Shown one piece after another: positions 22,636 through 34,429 of a DNA stretch of 64,000 nt (its first letter is position 1; the number at the start of each line of letters is the position of its first letter). This DNA comes from Bactrocera neohumeralis (Eukaryota > Arthropoda > Insecta > Diptera > Tephritidae), in NCBI RefSeq assembly GCF_024586455.1, contig NC_065921.1, positions 48,196,574-48,260,573 of the forward strand, given 5' to 3'. The notes under the pieces were generated by a model, which saw nothing but the letters and a program-made list of their open reading frames with translations, was not told the DNA's origin and made no database searches. The translations under genes were made by a program, and so were the position numbers.

Positions 22636-24284
22636 AAAAGACCGGAAAGAGATTAGTATCAACAAATTTTCAAAAAAGTGAAAAAAAAAATAATGGTTGT
22701 CTGTAGACTTTTGTCCGCCACTGTTTGATATGCATATGTACATACACTGACATATGAAAGTTTGTATATACATATGTATGTATGTACATATCAATCTCTG
22801 AATAATTCACTTTACGACATACATAAATATTACTAATATAGATTTACATATTATGGGTCTGTACTATGTACTTAATTTTGCATCCATTTACATATACATA
22901 TGTACATAGAAATTACTTTGTACACTTATGCGTAATTATAGTTTTATTGTCGCATATGACCACTGAGTTCCAATTGTTGTTATGCACAAGCTCATGCTTG
23001 GATAATTGTGGCTGCTATCACTGTAGTGATATAGCGTTTTTGTGATATTTGCGAGCGTGTCCACTCACACCAAGCAAAACGGTTATCTCAGCAATAAAGC
23101 GAGTCAAACCGAAACCATAACAACGAAATGATTACGAAACCGCTGATCCCCCTACTTTCCCCGACACTACTCTTTTATTCTAATACCTACTTCTTCGTGT
23201 ATGAATCAGTCAGCTGTTTCCTTTGCTCCACTCGTCGCCGCTGTATGTACTTCGGTCAGGCACCTCTTATCAGTTACAACTGCGCAGCTGACTTTGGCAA
23301 TCCCCGTCTCAGTTTTTTTTTCTATCCTTGATATTTAGCCGTTAGCGTATAAATGCGTGCACTGTTATATGAACGTGTATGTATGTACATACATACATAT
23401 ATATATTTGTTGGCACAGCACTCGGTTAAAAACTCAACACGCTCTACCACGTTCTCGTGAGAGTCACAACAATGCAAGTATCACACGCCGAATGACCTAG
23501 CTACCTACTACTTGGCCATCAAATAATCATTAAACGGCTGAGTCAAGTGCTTCTAATTCTAGTATATACAACATAAAGACATATGCAATTATAATTTATC
23601 ACTTCAAAATATTATTTGTCTGCACACCAAATGCCGGCACTCGCTCCCAATTTTCTTTGTCAATTCATAAATACTATTTTTTTGCTGATTTAATAAATAT
23701 GTAATAACCCCCGATTTTTCGTTTCACAATTAAATCGATTTTGGGGCACATAAATCACACAACCGTTATAAACGACTCTCGCGAATGAACTGACAACAGC
23801 TGCTCGCGTACAGCTGATTGCTTTACGAGTTTGCTTTTTCCCTATTCGTCTCTAAATATGAACATATATGTATGTAGGAGTGTATAAATTTATTACTAGT
23901 GTATGATTAGAAGAGGCGTCAAGGTGGAATATCGAGCCACTTGTTAGAATGTCATTACTGTAGAAAAGCCAATAGTGGGCGATAAATGAGTTGTGTTTAC
24001 TACGCAACTCTTTTATGAGTTTGGTGTGTTTAGTTGGTAAAAGCTCTTAGCAAAGGCACAAACCATATAAGATCGTATTCAAAGTTTCGCCCATAAAACT
24101 TTAAATTATATGATACTTATTTCCGCGAGTTGATTTCGAACATTTGTAATGATGTGATATCGTTACTCATATAAATAAAATTATTCTGCAGTCTGGTATT
24201 TGCACTATTAACGTCACATATTCTAATGTATGTATGTTACTGTTAGAAATATTTATGGATTTAAGAAAAAATTTTAGCATCGGC
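22636..24284. other. about 1.6 kb, apparently single-copy, no coding frame supported
   Basis: CATA/TATG microsatellites at 22735-22800 and 23375-23405. GC content is higher at 22980-23560, with E-box-like CAGCTG words near 23210 and 23287 and a TATAAA at 23350. It could be host regulatory or intronic DNA, but nothing proves a promoter. Confidence 0.35.
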
Positions 24285-24480
24285 TGCATCAATGCTAGAA
24301 TGCCATTCATAGGTACATTTCTTATGGCATAAAAAGGTTTATCAAGAATTTTTATCTTGACTTTGTAAGTTTATATGATATCTACATACATATTCATATG
24401 CCAATATAAACAAGTTTTTAATACAAGGACTGGGATTTGATATTATGGCAGCTATATGTTACAGTGGTCTGATATCGGCG
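24285..24480 (-). mobile_element. family C Helentron-type fragment
   Basis: CATCGGCTGCATCAATGCTA near 24290 and TATGGCAGCTATATGTTACA near 24450 match the family C element at 27675-28315. Most of the interior is lost or changed. Confidence 0.45.
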
Positions 24481-24554
24481 GTTCCGAAAAACAAGCTTCT
24501 TAAGGAAAAACGACGTGTGCAAAATATTTTGATTTGTTTTTGTTCGTAGAAAAT

Positions 24555-24903
24555 TTAAAGCTTTTTAAAAAAGATCTATAACGATTTTTTCATAAACCTA
24601 TCCTTTTAATAAATATTAACGGTTGAGGTTTGACTATTTTAAGTCCATTGTCTTTTTTAATTCTACAACTCAAGTAAAATAATAATCTCAAATTACAAAC
24701 CTCATAGTTTACTAGGAAATTTACTACAAAAATGGTCTCATTAGTAGAAAAGTCAAATATACAAAGAAATTGTTCTCCACGAATTTTTAAAAGAGTTCAA
24801 ACAAGTAATTGACTATTATAATATTATAATAACAATTTATTAAAATATTGAATTTATTTAGATCTCACATATGTATAGGAGTGATTTATAAAAATTATTA
24901 TTA
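24555..24903. repeat. unnamed 340-bp dispersed repeat, second copy
   Basis: Direct-orientation match to 21243-21583, with small indels. Same boxes as listed there. Confidence 0.75.
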
Positions 24904-24944
24904 ATTTCCCTCCTATTTTTTCAGCTTCGATTTGCCGTCTATCT

Positions 24945-25700
24945 TTTTTTTATACTCGTGTTCACGTCAAAGTAACCAAATACACTAGAAGGAAATCCTA
25001 TAAGAAGCCCTACCAATAGTGAAAATTAATGAAATCGGATCATTATTCCACTCACTCCTATATAGCGGAATGTTAAAATCTACTAAAAGGGCGATAAATC
25101 AATAACCAAAAACCTCAGAAACAATAAAATTTACCACCGAGATGACATTAGGCAGCTTTAATTGGATAATAAGCGTCTCACCCCTTTCTTTCAGGTGAAA
25201 TCACTCACTCTCAGAAGTGGCAGACCGATTTAAACGAAATTTGGTACATTGCCTATGTCACAGTGTGAAAATGGCAAAATCAGACTACAACCACGCTTAT
25301 AACACAATTTCAAAGTCGCTCACTTTCTGGTGCATAAATTAAGAAGTAACTAATATACGAAACAAAACTTTGCACGAATATGTTGAAGTATGCCACCTTA
25401 GAACCAAAAATTCTCTAAATCCAACAATAACTATTCAATCCCACAGGTACCATTTCATGTGTGAGATACATAATTGAATTTTGAAAAATTTCTTTCCTGA
25501 TAATATTATGTCTGTGTGTCAAAACGTGGTTGAATCGGATCAATATTTCCTTTAGCATATGGGAGCTAATATAAAGATTTTCGAACTTCTAGGTGACTTC
25601 ATACCACATACGTATTTAGGCCAATATTTGAGATATCTCAATGAAAATGAAAAAGAATGTTTGGCTCATAACATTGTATCTTTGTAACACGAGAAACTCG
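24945..25700 (+). mobile_element. family B element fragment
   Basis: Contains TGAAATCGGATCATTATTCC, AAATCAATAACCAAAAACCTC, CACCGAGATGACATTAGGCA and the interior GGTTGAATCGGATCAATAT. These match the family B copies at 55143 and 57125. Both ends are missing. Confidence 0.55.
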
Positions 25701-25853
25701 TGTTAAAATTGAGGCTTGGCCGTTTTAGAATAATATTGGTCAACGACTTTAAAAGACCCCTTTTCATATATGCGTGTAGCTTCGGAAATATTCACCGGAA
25801 CGATATGAAATTTAAATATATGTATGTATATTAAGGAAACAAAAAAGCTCTAT

Positions 25854-26908
25854 TATACTCTCGCAACAAAGTTGCTAAGGAGAGTATTATAGTTTTGTTC
25901 ACATAACGGTTGTTTGTAAGTCCTAAAACTAAAAGAGTCAGATATAGGTTATATATACCAAAGTGATCAGGGTGACGAGTAGAGTTGAAATCCGGATGTC
26001 TGTCTGTCCGTCCGTCAGTCCGCGCAAGCTGTAACTTGAGTAAAAATTGAGATATCATGATGAAACTTGGTACACGTGAAATACGGCTCCATAAGAAGGT
26101 TAAGTTCGAAGATGGGCGAAATCGGCCCACTGCCACGCCTACAAAATGGCGGAAACCGAAAACCTATAAAGTGTCATAACTAAGCCATAAATAAAGATAT
26201 TAAAGTGAAATTTGGCACAAAGGATCGCATTAAGGAGGGACATATTTGGACGTAATTTTTTTGGAAAAGTGGGTGTGGCCCCGCCCCTACTAAGTTTTTT
26301 GTACATATCTCGGAAACTACTATAGCTATGTCAACCAAACTCTACAGAGTCGTTTCCTTCAGGCATTTCCATATACAGTTCAAAAATGGAAGAAATCAGA
26401 TAATAACCACGCCCACCTCCCATACAAAGGTTATGTTGAAAACCACTAAAAGTGCGTTAACCGACTAACAAAAAACGTCAGAAACACTAAATTTTACGGA
26501 AGAAATGGCAGAAGGAAGCAGCACCCAGGCTTTTTTTAAAAATTGAAAATGGGCGTTGCGTCGCCCACTTATGGACCAAAAACCATATCTCGGGAACTTC
26601 TCAACAGATTTCAATGAAATTCGGTATGTAATATTTTCCTAACACCCTGATGACATGTACGAAATATGGGTGAATTCGGTTCACAACCACGCCTTCTTCC
26701 AATATAACGCTATTTTGAATTCCATCTGATGCCTTCTCTGTATAATATATACATTAGGAACCAATGATGATAGCGGAATAAAACTTTACACAAATACGGT
26801 ATTTGAAAAATATGTAAATGACTGATGATGAAATCTCGATTATCACTTTATCGTGCGAGAGTATAAAATGTTCGGGGACACCCGAACTTAGCCCTTCCTT
26901 ACTTGTTT
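25854..26908 (+). mobile_element. Helentron-type element, family A copy 3
   Basis: Starts TATACTCTCGCAACAAAG. It has the GTCY run at about 25998-26022 and ends TGCGAGAGTATA, GTTCGGGGACACCCGAAC and TTAGCCCTTCCTTACTTGTT followed by a T run. Very similar to the other four copies. Confidence 0.8.
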
Positions 26909-27674
26909 TTTTTTAATTTTAACTGTATGTAACCCCTTAACTGCTTGTAGTACTTATTTTCAAAAAGTTGATAAAATCGGGTCAAACCTACATATCTCCT
27001 ATATAAGATCTTCAAACTTTCGTCAAAATTAACTGAACGTATAATATTGGATATACTATAGTTAATGCAAAAATATGTGAAATTCTGCGAATTACCCATA
27101 TAAAGTGCCATAAATGCCTAAATTAAATTATTAAGCACTGATGTGAGGATATATAATATTTATGCACTTCCACATATGTAGGTATTTATTTATTATACAT
27201 AAGTTCCTTTTTCGATAGATTCAATATTAAAGATTTTTCTTTTATAAAGTATACCTACAATGCAAATAAATGTAAATCTATCTATGTTCACATGTATAAA
27301 AACTACTGTAAAACTAAAAATGGGCGATTCTATGAATTTTTCTATTGATAGTTGTAAAACCATAAAAGTGGTTATAATGACGTCACGGTGTATATTCGTC
27401 CTCGGAGTGATTATGTGAATTTGCTGAATAGCTAGAAGTTACACGAAGGTAATTCAGGCGAATGCGGTGATTGCCGCACGATATTAGTTTAAAAGTAACC
27501 AATGCAATATAAGATGGTGCATTATCGCACTTCTTTGTTCAATAAATTCGGACATAGTAAAAATCGAGGAATTTACTTTTAGAGCATCACAAAACGACGT
27601 GTATCTCAAATACTAATGAATATTTTGACGTGATATTTAGCATAGATGTCAATAACAGTATTACCAACTTACAG
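26909..27674. other. non-coding, nothing recognised
   Basis: AT-rich. The segment 26930-27120 vaguely resembles family B interior, but no clear match can be stated. Confidence 0.35.
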
Positions 27675-28315
27675 AAAAACAAGAAAAGACGTTAACTTCG
27701 GCTGCATCAAAGCTAATATACCCTTCACAGGTGCATTTCTGTTAGTAACTATGTGTTCAGTTTATATGGGAGCTATGTATATGCTATAGTAATTCGATAA
27801 TTTTTCGGATATTATATTATTACCTTAAGTAGTAATCCATGTGTAATTTCGTGAAGATACCACGTCAAATGCAAAAGTTTTCCATACAACCACTAGATTC
27901 CGATCGTTCAATTTGTATAGCAGCTATATGCTATAGTAAGCCGATCTGAACAATTTCTTCGTATATTATATTATTACCTTAGAAAATGACTTGTGCCAAC
28001 TTTTGTGAAGATACATTGTCAAATGTGGAAGTATTCCATACAAAAACTTGATTCCGATCGGTCACTTTGTATGGCAGTTATATGTTATAGTGATCCGATA
28101 TCGTCAATTCCGGCAAATGAGCAGCTCCTTGAAGAGAAAATAACGTTTACAAAATTTCAGAACGATATCTTAAAACCTGAGGGACTAGTTCGTATATATA
28201 CAGACCGACGGACGGACAGACGGACATGGTTAAATCGACTCAGCTCATCATTTATCTTCCTTCTGAGTGTTACAAACTTCGTAACAAATTTAATATACCC
28301 TGTTCAGGGTATAAT
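27675..28315 (-). mobile_element. Helentron-type element, family C, with about 150-bp internal tandem units
   Basis: On the - strand it opens with TATACCCTGAACAGGGTATA (28313-28294) and closes with AGGGTATATTAG, a CTTTGATGCAGCCGAAG hairpin and TTAACGTCTTTTCTTGTT (27675). The layout equals family A: sub-terminal inverted repeat, hairpin, T-rich tail. Two and a half tandem units of about 150 bp start near 27771, 27922 and 28075 (AGCTATATGCTATAGT each). A GGAC run is at 28205-28225. Confidence 0.7.
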
Positions 28316-28747
28316 TAAGGTTAAGCACTGATACATGCTTTAAATCATTAACAAGAAGGGATGGCTGAAATTAGTATGGCTTTAAGATTTTTGTGCTTGA
28401 TTACCTATAGCTTTGTTCTGTCCATCGAATATATGTATGTATTCGTTAAAACCAAAGTGCAAATACTTAATACGTACGAGTACGGCATATATTCCTACGG
28501 GCTCCTGTGTGGAAAAGAAATCATTGATCATTTTATTTACTCAAACCCTCAAATGTTTGAAAAATATTTTTTAAACGAATGCAATGTCTTATTTATCTTG
28601 TAGAAAATACAAATTTTCATTCTGAGAGAATGATAAAACACACAAAAATTCTATTTGTAGTTGAATAGAAATAAATAATTAGATAAAATTTGTTGTTAAA
28701 TCACTATTTATAGAATTATCAAAATTTAAAAGTATTAATTTGTGAAA
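28316..28747. other. upstream region of the MAN1-type gene
   Basis: About 430 bp of AT-rich sequence before the ATG at 28748. No TATA-box/initiator pair can be named with confidence. An 80-codon open frame at 28361-28603 has no domain. Confidence 0.35.
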
Positions 28748-30181
28748 ATGTCTTTGGAAAATGTTGAGAACTTAACTGATATTGAATTACGTCAAAAGTT
28801 GCTAGAATATGACTTCCCGAATGTTCCCATAACAGAAACGAGTCGCGGTTTCCTTGTGAAAAAGCTTAAAAATCATATAAAAAATATGAAGAATCGAAAG
28901 GTGCCAACACGAACATATATGACGCTGCGCGCCAAAGAGGAGCTGAATAATTTGGTTACTAAAGCACATGACTGGAATCATCAAAGCCTCCAGAGTAGCG
29001 CACTACTCAGCGAGGAGCATACAGCAAATGCTGATCCGGAACTGTACAGTATCGCAAATAACGATAATCGAATGGCCGATCAAGTACGATTCCTTTTACC
29101 GAATCCTTTATTTGAGCAGAATGTAAGGAATAGCATTCAATTAGCAGATCCACAACTCAGTTTAGCTAACAGCAGTCCATACGGATACATCACTATCCTC
29201 TCTAAAGTTCTCGGCTTGAAAGACAATTACACCAACAGCGTTTGGTGGGCCTTTACATTATTTTTCCTAACCATAACTTTTATGTATATGACGAAGATTG
29301 CCGATTTCTCAAAGAATATCAATGAAGGAAATACCAATTATGTAATCTGTGACAAGCTTAACTCTCCAAGTCCGTTTTTGCGACCACCATACATCTGTAT
29401 AGAAAAGGAACGTGTGGAACCAGCATTAACAATTGTGCGCCAGCTAATGATGCAGCTAAAAAAACCATCGGAACGAAATTACTGCTACGACCGAAAACAA
29501 ACGAAAGCTATTAGCGTGACCGAACTTATTAGACAAGAGCTTAAAGGGGGTAATTTAGTGGATATTCGCAATTTGAAAGCAGCTCAGTATCTCATAACTT
29601 GCAATCCCCAATGGAAGATAGACATGGTTGATGATAAAGGAGATCCCGTTATATTTATTGGAGTTGACAATGTATTAGCAAATCATAATATATTTTTTGT
29701 TCTGAAACAGCCTGAGATATCTTTGACATGCCATTTGTACAACATAGCTTACCGATTCATAAATCTCGGTGGCAATCTATCGCTCCTGGTGTGTGCCCTA
29801 ATATTGCTTTGTTTTCCATATTTCTATGTACGTCGCATACAAGAACAACATCTGCAGGCTGTGCACAGATTCATTGACAAGATTATAGAGGAACTGCAGA
29901 ATCGTGCAGCAAATAGCGAAAGTTCAGAAGGTCGCGAAGTTGATGTGAATCATTTATGTGATCAATTGATACCATCCAGCAAACGAAAATTTGAAATTAG
30001 ATTCTTTAATGAGGCTTTGAAGGAGTTGGAGGTAAGCGACAATCGAGTGCGATTTGACCTGACGGTGCGTGACGGTCAGGAATGCCGCACTATAAGTTGG
30101 ATAGATTACAGCGACGAATTACTAACAGGCAGTCCTGCTGGACACAGGGAGGGATTATTTAAGGCAGAAACTAGCTGCTAA
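28748..30181 (+). CDS. MAN1: LEM-domain inner nuclear membrane protein, MAN1/LEMD2 type
   Basis: 477 residues in one open frame, starting at the ATG in GTGAAAATGTC. Residues 1-45 form a LEM domain (LTDIELRQKLLEYDFPNVPI, then VKKLKNHIKN), which binds the chromatin protein BAF. One membrane segment lies at about 165-184 (WWAFTLFFLTITFMY). A lumenal domain with spaced cysteines follows (ICDKL, PPYICIEKERV, RNYCYD, LITCNPQW). A second membrane segment is at about 341-361, then the MSC winged-helix region to about 458. This LEM-TM-MSC-TM-winged-helix order is that of MAN1 and LEMD2 at the inner nuclear envelope. Vertebrate MAN1 continues with an RNA-recognition-like domain that binds Smads; here the protein stops after about 20 unrelated residues. 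It is free of stops and surrounded by transposon wreckage, which argues for selection. Whether it is the single dipteran orthologue or an intronless retrocopy cannot be told here. Confidence 0.85.
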   Translation: MSLENVENLTDIELRQKLLEYDFPNVPITETSRGFLVKKLKNHIKNMKNRKVPTRTYMTLRAKEELNNLVTKAHDWNHQSLQSSALLSEEHTANADPELYSIANNDNRMADQVRFLLPNPLFEQNVRNSIQLADPQLSLANSSPYGYITILSKVLGLKDNYTNSVWWAFTLFFLTITFMYMTKIADFSKNINEGNTNYVICDKLNSPSPFLRPPYICIEKERVEPALTIVRQLMMQLKKPSERNYCYDRKQTKAISVTELIRQELKGGNLVDIRNLKAAQYLITCNPQWKIDMVDDKGDPVIFIGVDNVLANHNIFFVLKQPEISLTCHLYNIAYRFINLGGNLSLLVCALILLCFPYFYVRRIQEQHLQAVHRFIDKIIEELQNRAANSESSEGREVDVNHLCDQLIPSSKRKFEIRFFNEALKELEVSDNRVRFDLTVRDGQECRTISWIDYSDELLTGSPAGHREGLFKAETSC

Positions 30182-30243
30182 AGTTTGAATTTTCCACAGC
30201 ATTTCTTTGTTACGTTTGAAAGTAATCTCCTATGACTGAATCA

Positions 30244-30249
30244 AATAAA
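30244..30249 (+). promoter_or_regulatory. putative polyadenylation signal of the MAN1-type gene
   Basis: AATAAA lies 63 bases after the stop codon and before the LINE sequence begins at about 30347, so a short 3' UTR is possible. Confidence 0.4.
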
Positions 30250-30346
30250 TTGCTAATAACAACATGTCTGCTAATTGTTCATTGCTACAAAATAAGTAAT
30301 GAAATTATTTTCTTTCAATTTCTTTCTTCTGCCTTATTATTTATCT

Positions 30347-31832
30347 TCTTTACTGGCGTAGACACCGCTTACGCGATTAAAGCCGAGCTAGCAACAGCGC
30401 GCCAGTTGTTTCTTCTTTTCTCAAGATGGCGCCAATTGGAGATTCCAAGCGAAGCCAGGTCGTTTTCCTCCCGGTCTTTCCAACGGAATGGAGGTCTTCC
30501 TATTCCTCTGCTTCCCACGTCAACATGGTCTAGCCAGCGTAGCCGCTGTCTTTTAATTCGCTGAACTATGTGAATGTCGTCGTATATCTCATACAGCTCA
30601 TCGTTCCATCGAATGCGATATTCACTGTGACCAACACGCAAAATACCATAAATCTTTCGCAGAACTTTTCTCTCGAAAACTCGCAACGTCGACTCATCAG
30701 ATGTTGTCATCGTCTATGCCTCTGCACCTTATAGCAGAACGGGAATAATGACTGACTTATGAGTTTGGTTTTGGTTCGTCGGGAGTGGTCTTTACTTCTC
30801 AATTTCCTACTTAGTCCCAACTGACGTTGACATGGGTGTTGATGCTGGTTCCAAGATAAACGAAATTATCTACAACTTCGAAGTTAAGACTGTCAACAGT
30901 GAGGTATGTAGGTGTTTAGTCGCGAGTGCGACTACTGTTTGTTTGATGACAGGATATATTTCGTCTTGCCCTCGTTCACTGCTAGACCCATCTGCTTCAC
31001 TTCCTTATCCAGATAAAGGCAGCTTCCTTTCGTTCTAAGAAGCTTTGAATTCGACGAAAAGTTGGTGTGTGTCGTATTTTCCAAGATTTTGCGCATAGTG
31101 AATATCTGGTCGGTTGTTGATTTGCCAGGTCTAAAGCCACACTGATAAGATTCAATCTGTTTGTTGACGGTGAGCTTTAATCTTTCACAGAATACGCTCG
31201 ATAGAACCTTATATGCGATATTTAGGAAACTTATCCACGGTAGTTGGTGCAGATTGTGGGGTCTCCCTTTTTGTGGATTGGGCAGAGCACACTTAAATTC
31301 CAATCGTTGGGCATGCTTTCGTCTGACCATATTTTACAAAGAAGCTGAGGCGTGCTCCTTATCAGTTCTTCGCCGCCGTGTTTGAATAGCGCGGCCGGCA
31401 ATCCATCAGCCCCCGCCGCTTTGTTGTTCTTCAGACGGGCAATTGCTATTCGCACTTCTTCATCGGGTTCGACTTCTCCTTGCGTTATGCTTTCACTGCC
31501 ATTCAGCAGGCTGGAGAAGTGTTCCTTCCATAATTTTAGTATGCTCTGAGCATCGGTTACCAGATCAACTCTGGGGGTTCTACAAGAGTATGCTCCGGTC
31601 TTGAAACCTTCTGTTAATCGCCGCATTTTTTCGTAGAATTTTCGAGCATTAGCCTTGTCGGTCAGCTTGTCAAGCTCTTCTTACTCACGCATACTTCTCT
31701 TTTTTTCTGTCTGCAAATGCGTCTCGCTTCCTTCTTCAACTCTCGGTATCTATCCCATCCCGCACGTGTTGTCGTTGATCGTAACGTTGCGAGGTAGGCA
31801 GTCTGTTTTCTCTCCGCTGCGTCACGGCACTC
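30347..31832 (-). mobile_element. RTE-like LINE fragment 2 with internal deletion
   Basis: Same family as 16540-18152. The - strand holds the linker (AERKQTAYLATLRSTTTRAG), KTGAYSCRTP, then RT fingers (IARLKNNKAAGADGLPAALF, PIHKKGDPTICTNYRG, SYQCGFRPGKSTTDQIFTMR). It then jumps to LDKEVKQMGLAVNEGKTKY, losing the catalytic YADD. The C-terminal part (FERKVLRKIYGILRVGHSEY, RIKRQRLRWLDHV) and the 3' end follow. The stop pattern shows it is dead. Confidence 0.8.
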
Positions 31833-32989
31833 TAATATATTATTATGGGACTCTCGCCACATTAATAACAACTCAAATGGGTTACCGATTCCAACAATGT
31901 TTCTTACAAAAATTGGTTCTAATTTCTTATTTGGCGCCTAATAAGAACTACTACAGTTGCGGTAAGATGAACTTAACTAAGAGAAAAGAATTCAGCTGAT
32001 CTATGCGCACTTTTTTAAGCTAAAAACATTTTATAGTTACAAATATGCTTGCTGGGTTCATCCGAGGGCTATAGATCGAACGCTAGGTCGTTTCTTGTAA
32101 TTGAAGCAATAATGCCCGATCTTGTTTGTGAAACATTTCCGATAGGACTAAGCACGCAAACGAGTAGAACAAACACTCATTTACAAGTTTCGTGCGAGTT
32201 CAGGGCCTGTATTGACGCTATATTAATGGAATGATTGTTTTGCTTGATAGCTAACTATATTTGACTAATAGCTTACTGAAGAAGACTGTCACTCTAAACT
32301 TCCCCCTGAGTTTCGGTCTATCCATGAAAAAACTTACTGCGGCTATTCTCCAACTGTTTCGCTCTCTTCCATACTCCTCTCATTGGTATGTATGTAAGCA
32401 AAGATTGAAGCAAAAGGGGGCAGTCAAAAGTTATTCTTCGGAACTCTTCGTGTATGCACCTTTTCTGAGTTTCATAAAAGCAGGAATTCGCAGCAACTCA
32501 CTTGCCGGTTTTATCCACTGGTACTGTCTGAATACTGGCATAGAGGACCATTGCAAATGGGTGCTCCAGAGGAACTAAGGCCTAAAACCATGTAAATACT
32601 ATATAAGTCTGAAAATAAACTGATTTTTTTGTTTGCATACATATGTATATCAGTAATCTAACACATGCTTTACATTTAATGATTTGAGGAAGTAATCGAC
32701 TCCGCAGATTACAAGATGTGCAATTAAACTCGGTTTAATAAAATATTTGGTTAGGGGAATAAAAGCAGATGATTTTTAATAATAATAACACCCAACGATT
32801 ACCCTCCTCCTAACCAACCGACACGAGGGGCGCAATCCGCGAACGAGCGGAATTAGCGGAGTCATGAAAGGCAAGAGAGTTGTAAGCGTTGCGATCTTAA
32901 GCTTCTCAGCTAGAGAAACAAAAATTTCAACAGCCGAAATTAAGAATTAGATTAAAGTTTATAATTTTTAAATGTTACTTGTTAAGAGT
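31833..32989. other. non-coding, origin unknown
   Basis: About 1.15 kb between two LINE fragments. A 105-codon frame at 32261-32578 has no recognisable domain. Around 32800-32880 the GC content rises (CCGACACGAGGGGCGCAATC). It could be the rest of an unidentified element. Confidence 0.35.
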
Positions 32990-34278
32990 AGATAAAATAC
33001 TTTTTTTAATGGTAAAGACTGAGTCTGTTTGATAAAATGTGCTGGAATGAAAATTTAAATCATGACATATACGGCGGAATGGTTCGTTTAATTCAAAAAT
33101 TTGTTTTAGAAAATTTTAAAAGTAAGGGTCTAAACTGCCCGGTAGAGCGAGCGGGAATGTTAAAATTAATATCAGATAAGAGAGATGGGACAAGAAATAT
33201 TATACCAAGCATCTCCCTACGATTAGCGAGTGTCGGGAGATTTATAAGTTTTAAACGGTTAATGTAAGGGGGAAGATTTAAACTGGAATCCCAATGCAAA
33301 TGATTTAAGGCAAAAAGTTAAAATTGTGTTTGAACGGACTCTAACTTATCCGAATGGACTTGGTAACTAGGGTTCCAAACCACATAAGCATACTCCAATA
33401 TAGGCCTCACCAGAGATGTAAAAAGAATTTTTGTGGTAAGCGGAACTCTAAATTCTTTAGACCAACGTTTAACAAAACTAAGAGCACCTTTAGCTTTAAA
33501 AACCGTGGAAGATGCGTGAAGATTAAAATTGAGTTTAGGGTCCATAGTTACTCCCAGATCAACAAAACTGCATACTTGCCCCAACCTAAAGTTTTGTATT
33601 GTGTATGAGGTAGCGTCTACAGCTCTACGTGAAAAGCACATCGTTTTACATTTTTTAAGGTTCAATGGCATGTCATTTCTATCACACTAAGAAACTATGT
33701 AGGTTGTAAGGTTGTTTGCAATTGACATCTTTCGCTGTTTGAAGTATACGTTTTAAAAAGTTTTACATCTTCAGCATATAATAAAACTTTTAAAAACTTA
33801 ACAACAGATGATATGTATGTCGTTAATAAGTAACAAGAACAGAATTGGGCCGAGATGGCTACCTTGAGGGACGCCTGAAAGAACATTGATTATGTCAAAA
33901 AAAGTATCTTTAAATATGACTTGTTGAATTCTATTACTAAGATAAGAAGCAACTCATTTTAGAAATATTGGTTAAAAACCAAGAAGATCAAGTTTATTCA
34001 AAAGAATTGAATGGTTTACTTTATCAAAAGCTTTACTAAAATCTGTGTATATAACATCAGTATTCTTATTCTCCCTAAAGCACGTTGATACATGTGATAC
34101 AAATTCAAGCAAATTAGTTATGGTAGATTTCCCTTTACGAAAACCGTGCTGAGAACAAGAAATTAATGGAGAGATCCGGAAGGTTATGTCGTCAGTTATA
34201 ATTACTTCAAAAATTTTAGGTATTGCAGACAACTTTGCTTGTTTTCAATAGATCCCCTAAATCCACTCTTATGCAAAG
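32990..34278 (-). mobile_element. CR1/Jockey-type LINE, 3' half (RT and C-terminus)
   Basis: Reads on - from IPLHKSG at 34278 through KLSAIPKIFEVIITDDITF, QHGFRKGKSTITNLLEFVS and IYTDFSKAFDKVNHSILLNK. Further on come KKCKTMCFSRRA, SFVDLGVTMDPKLNFNLHAS, LVRPILEYAYVVWNPSYQVH and, in 33299-33093, LHWDSSLNLPPYINRL and FLVPSLLSDIN. The segment between 33700 and 34000, where FADD should be, is disrupted. It is the continuation of the 5' half at 40622-42778, as the flanking 7-bp repeat shows. Confidence 0.75.
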
Positions 34279-34285
34279 GAATTAT
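34279..34285. repeat. target-site duplication GAATTAT, left copy
   Basis: GAATTAT borders the Jockey insertion on this side; the partner is 40622-40628. With one copy removed, the interrupted LINE frame resumes in phase (KKSFII then PLHKSG). Confidence 0.75.
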
Positions 34286-34429
34286 TATTATTTTTTTTCT
34301 TCAAAATTATTTTATTTATTGAATCTGCTTTTTCTTAAAGCCTAACAATAAGTTATAAAATCTTAAATCTAATTAAAAACTAGACAGGCTCAAGCAAGTG
34401 ATTGAGCTGTTTTGGTGATACGTTGCTCC

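Noticed and set aside
23340..23460. TATAAA at 23350 as a host promoter
   Set aside because: No start codon with a supported gene follows and no initiator is convincing; recorded only as a region note.
30232..30564. 110-codon + strand frame after the MAN1-type gene
   Set aside because: It runs into the antisense of the RTE-like LINE C-terminus; it is not an extra exon of the gene.
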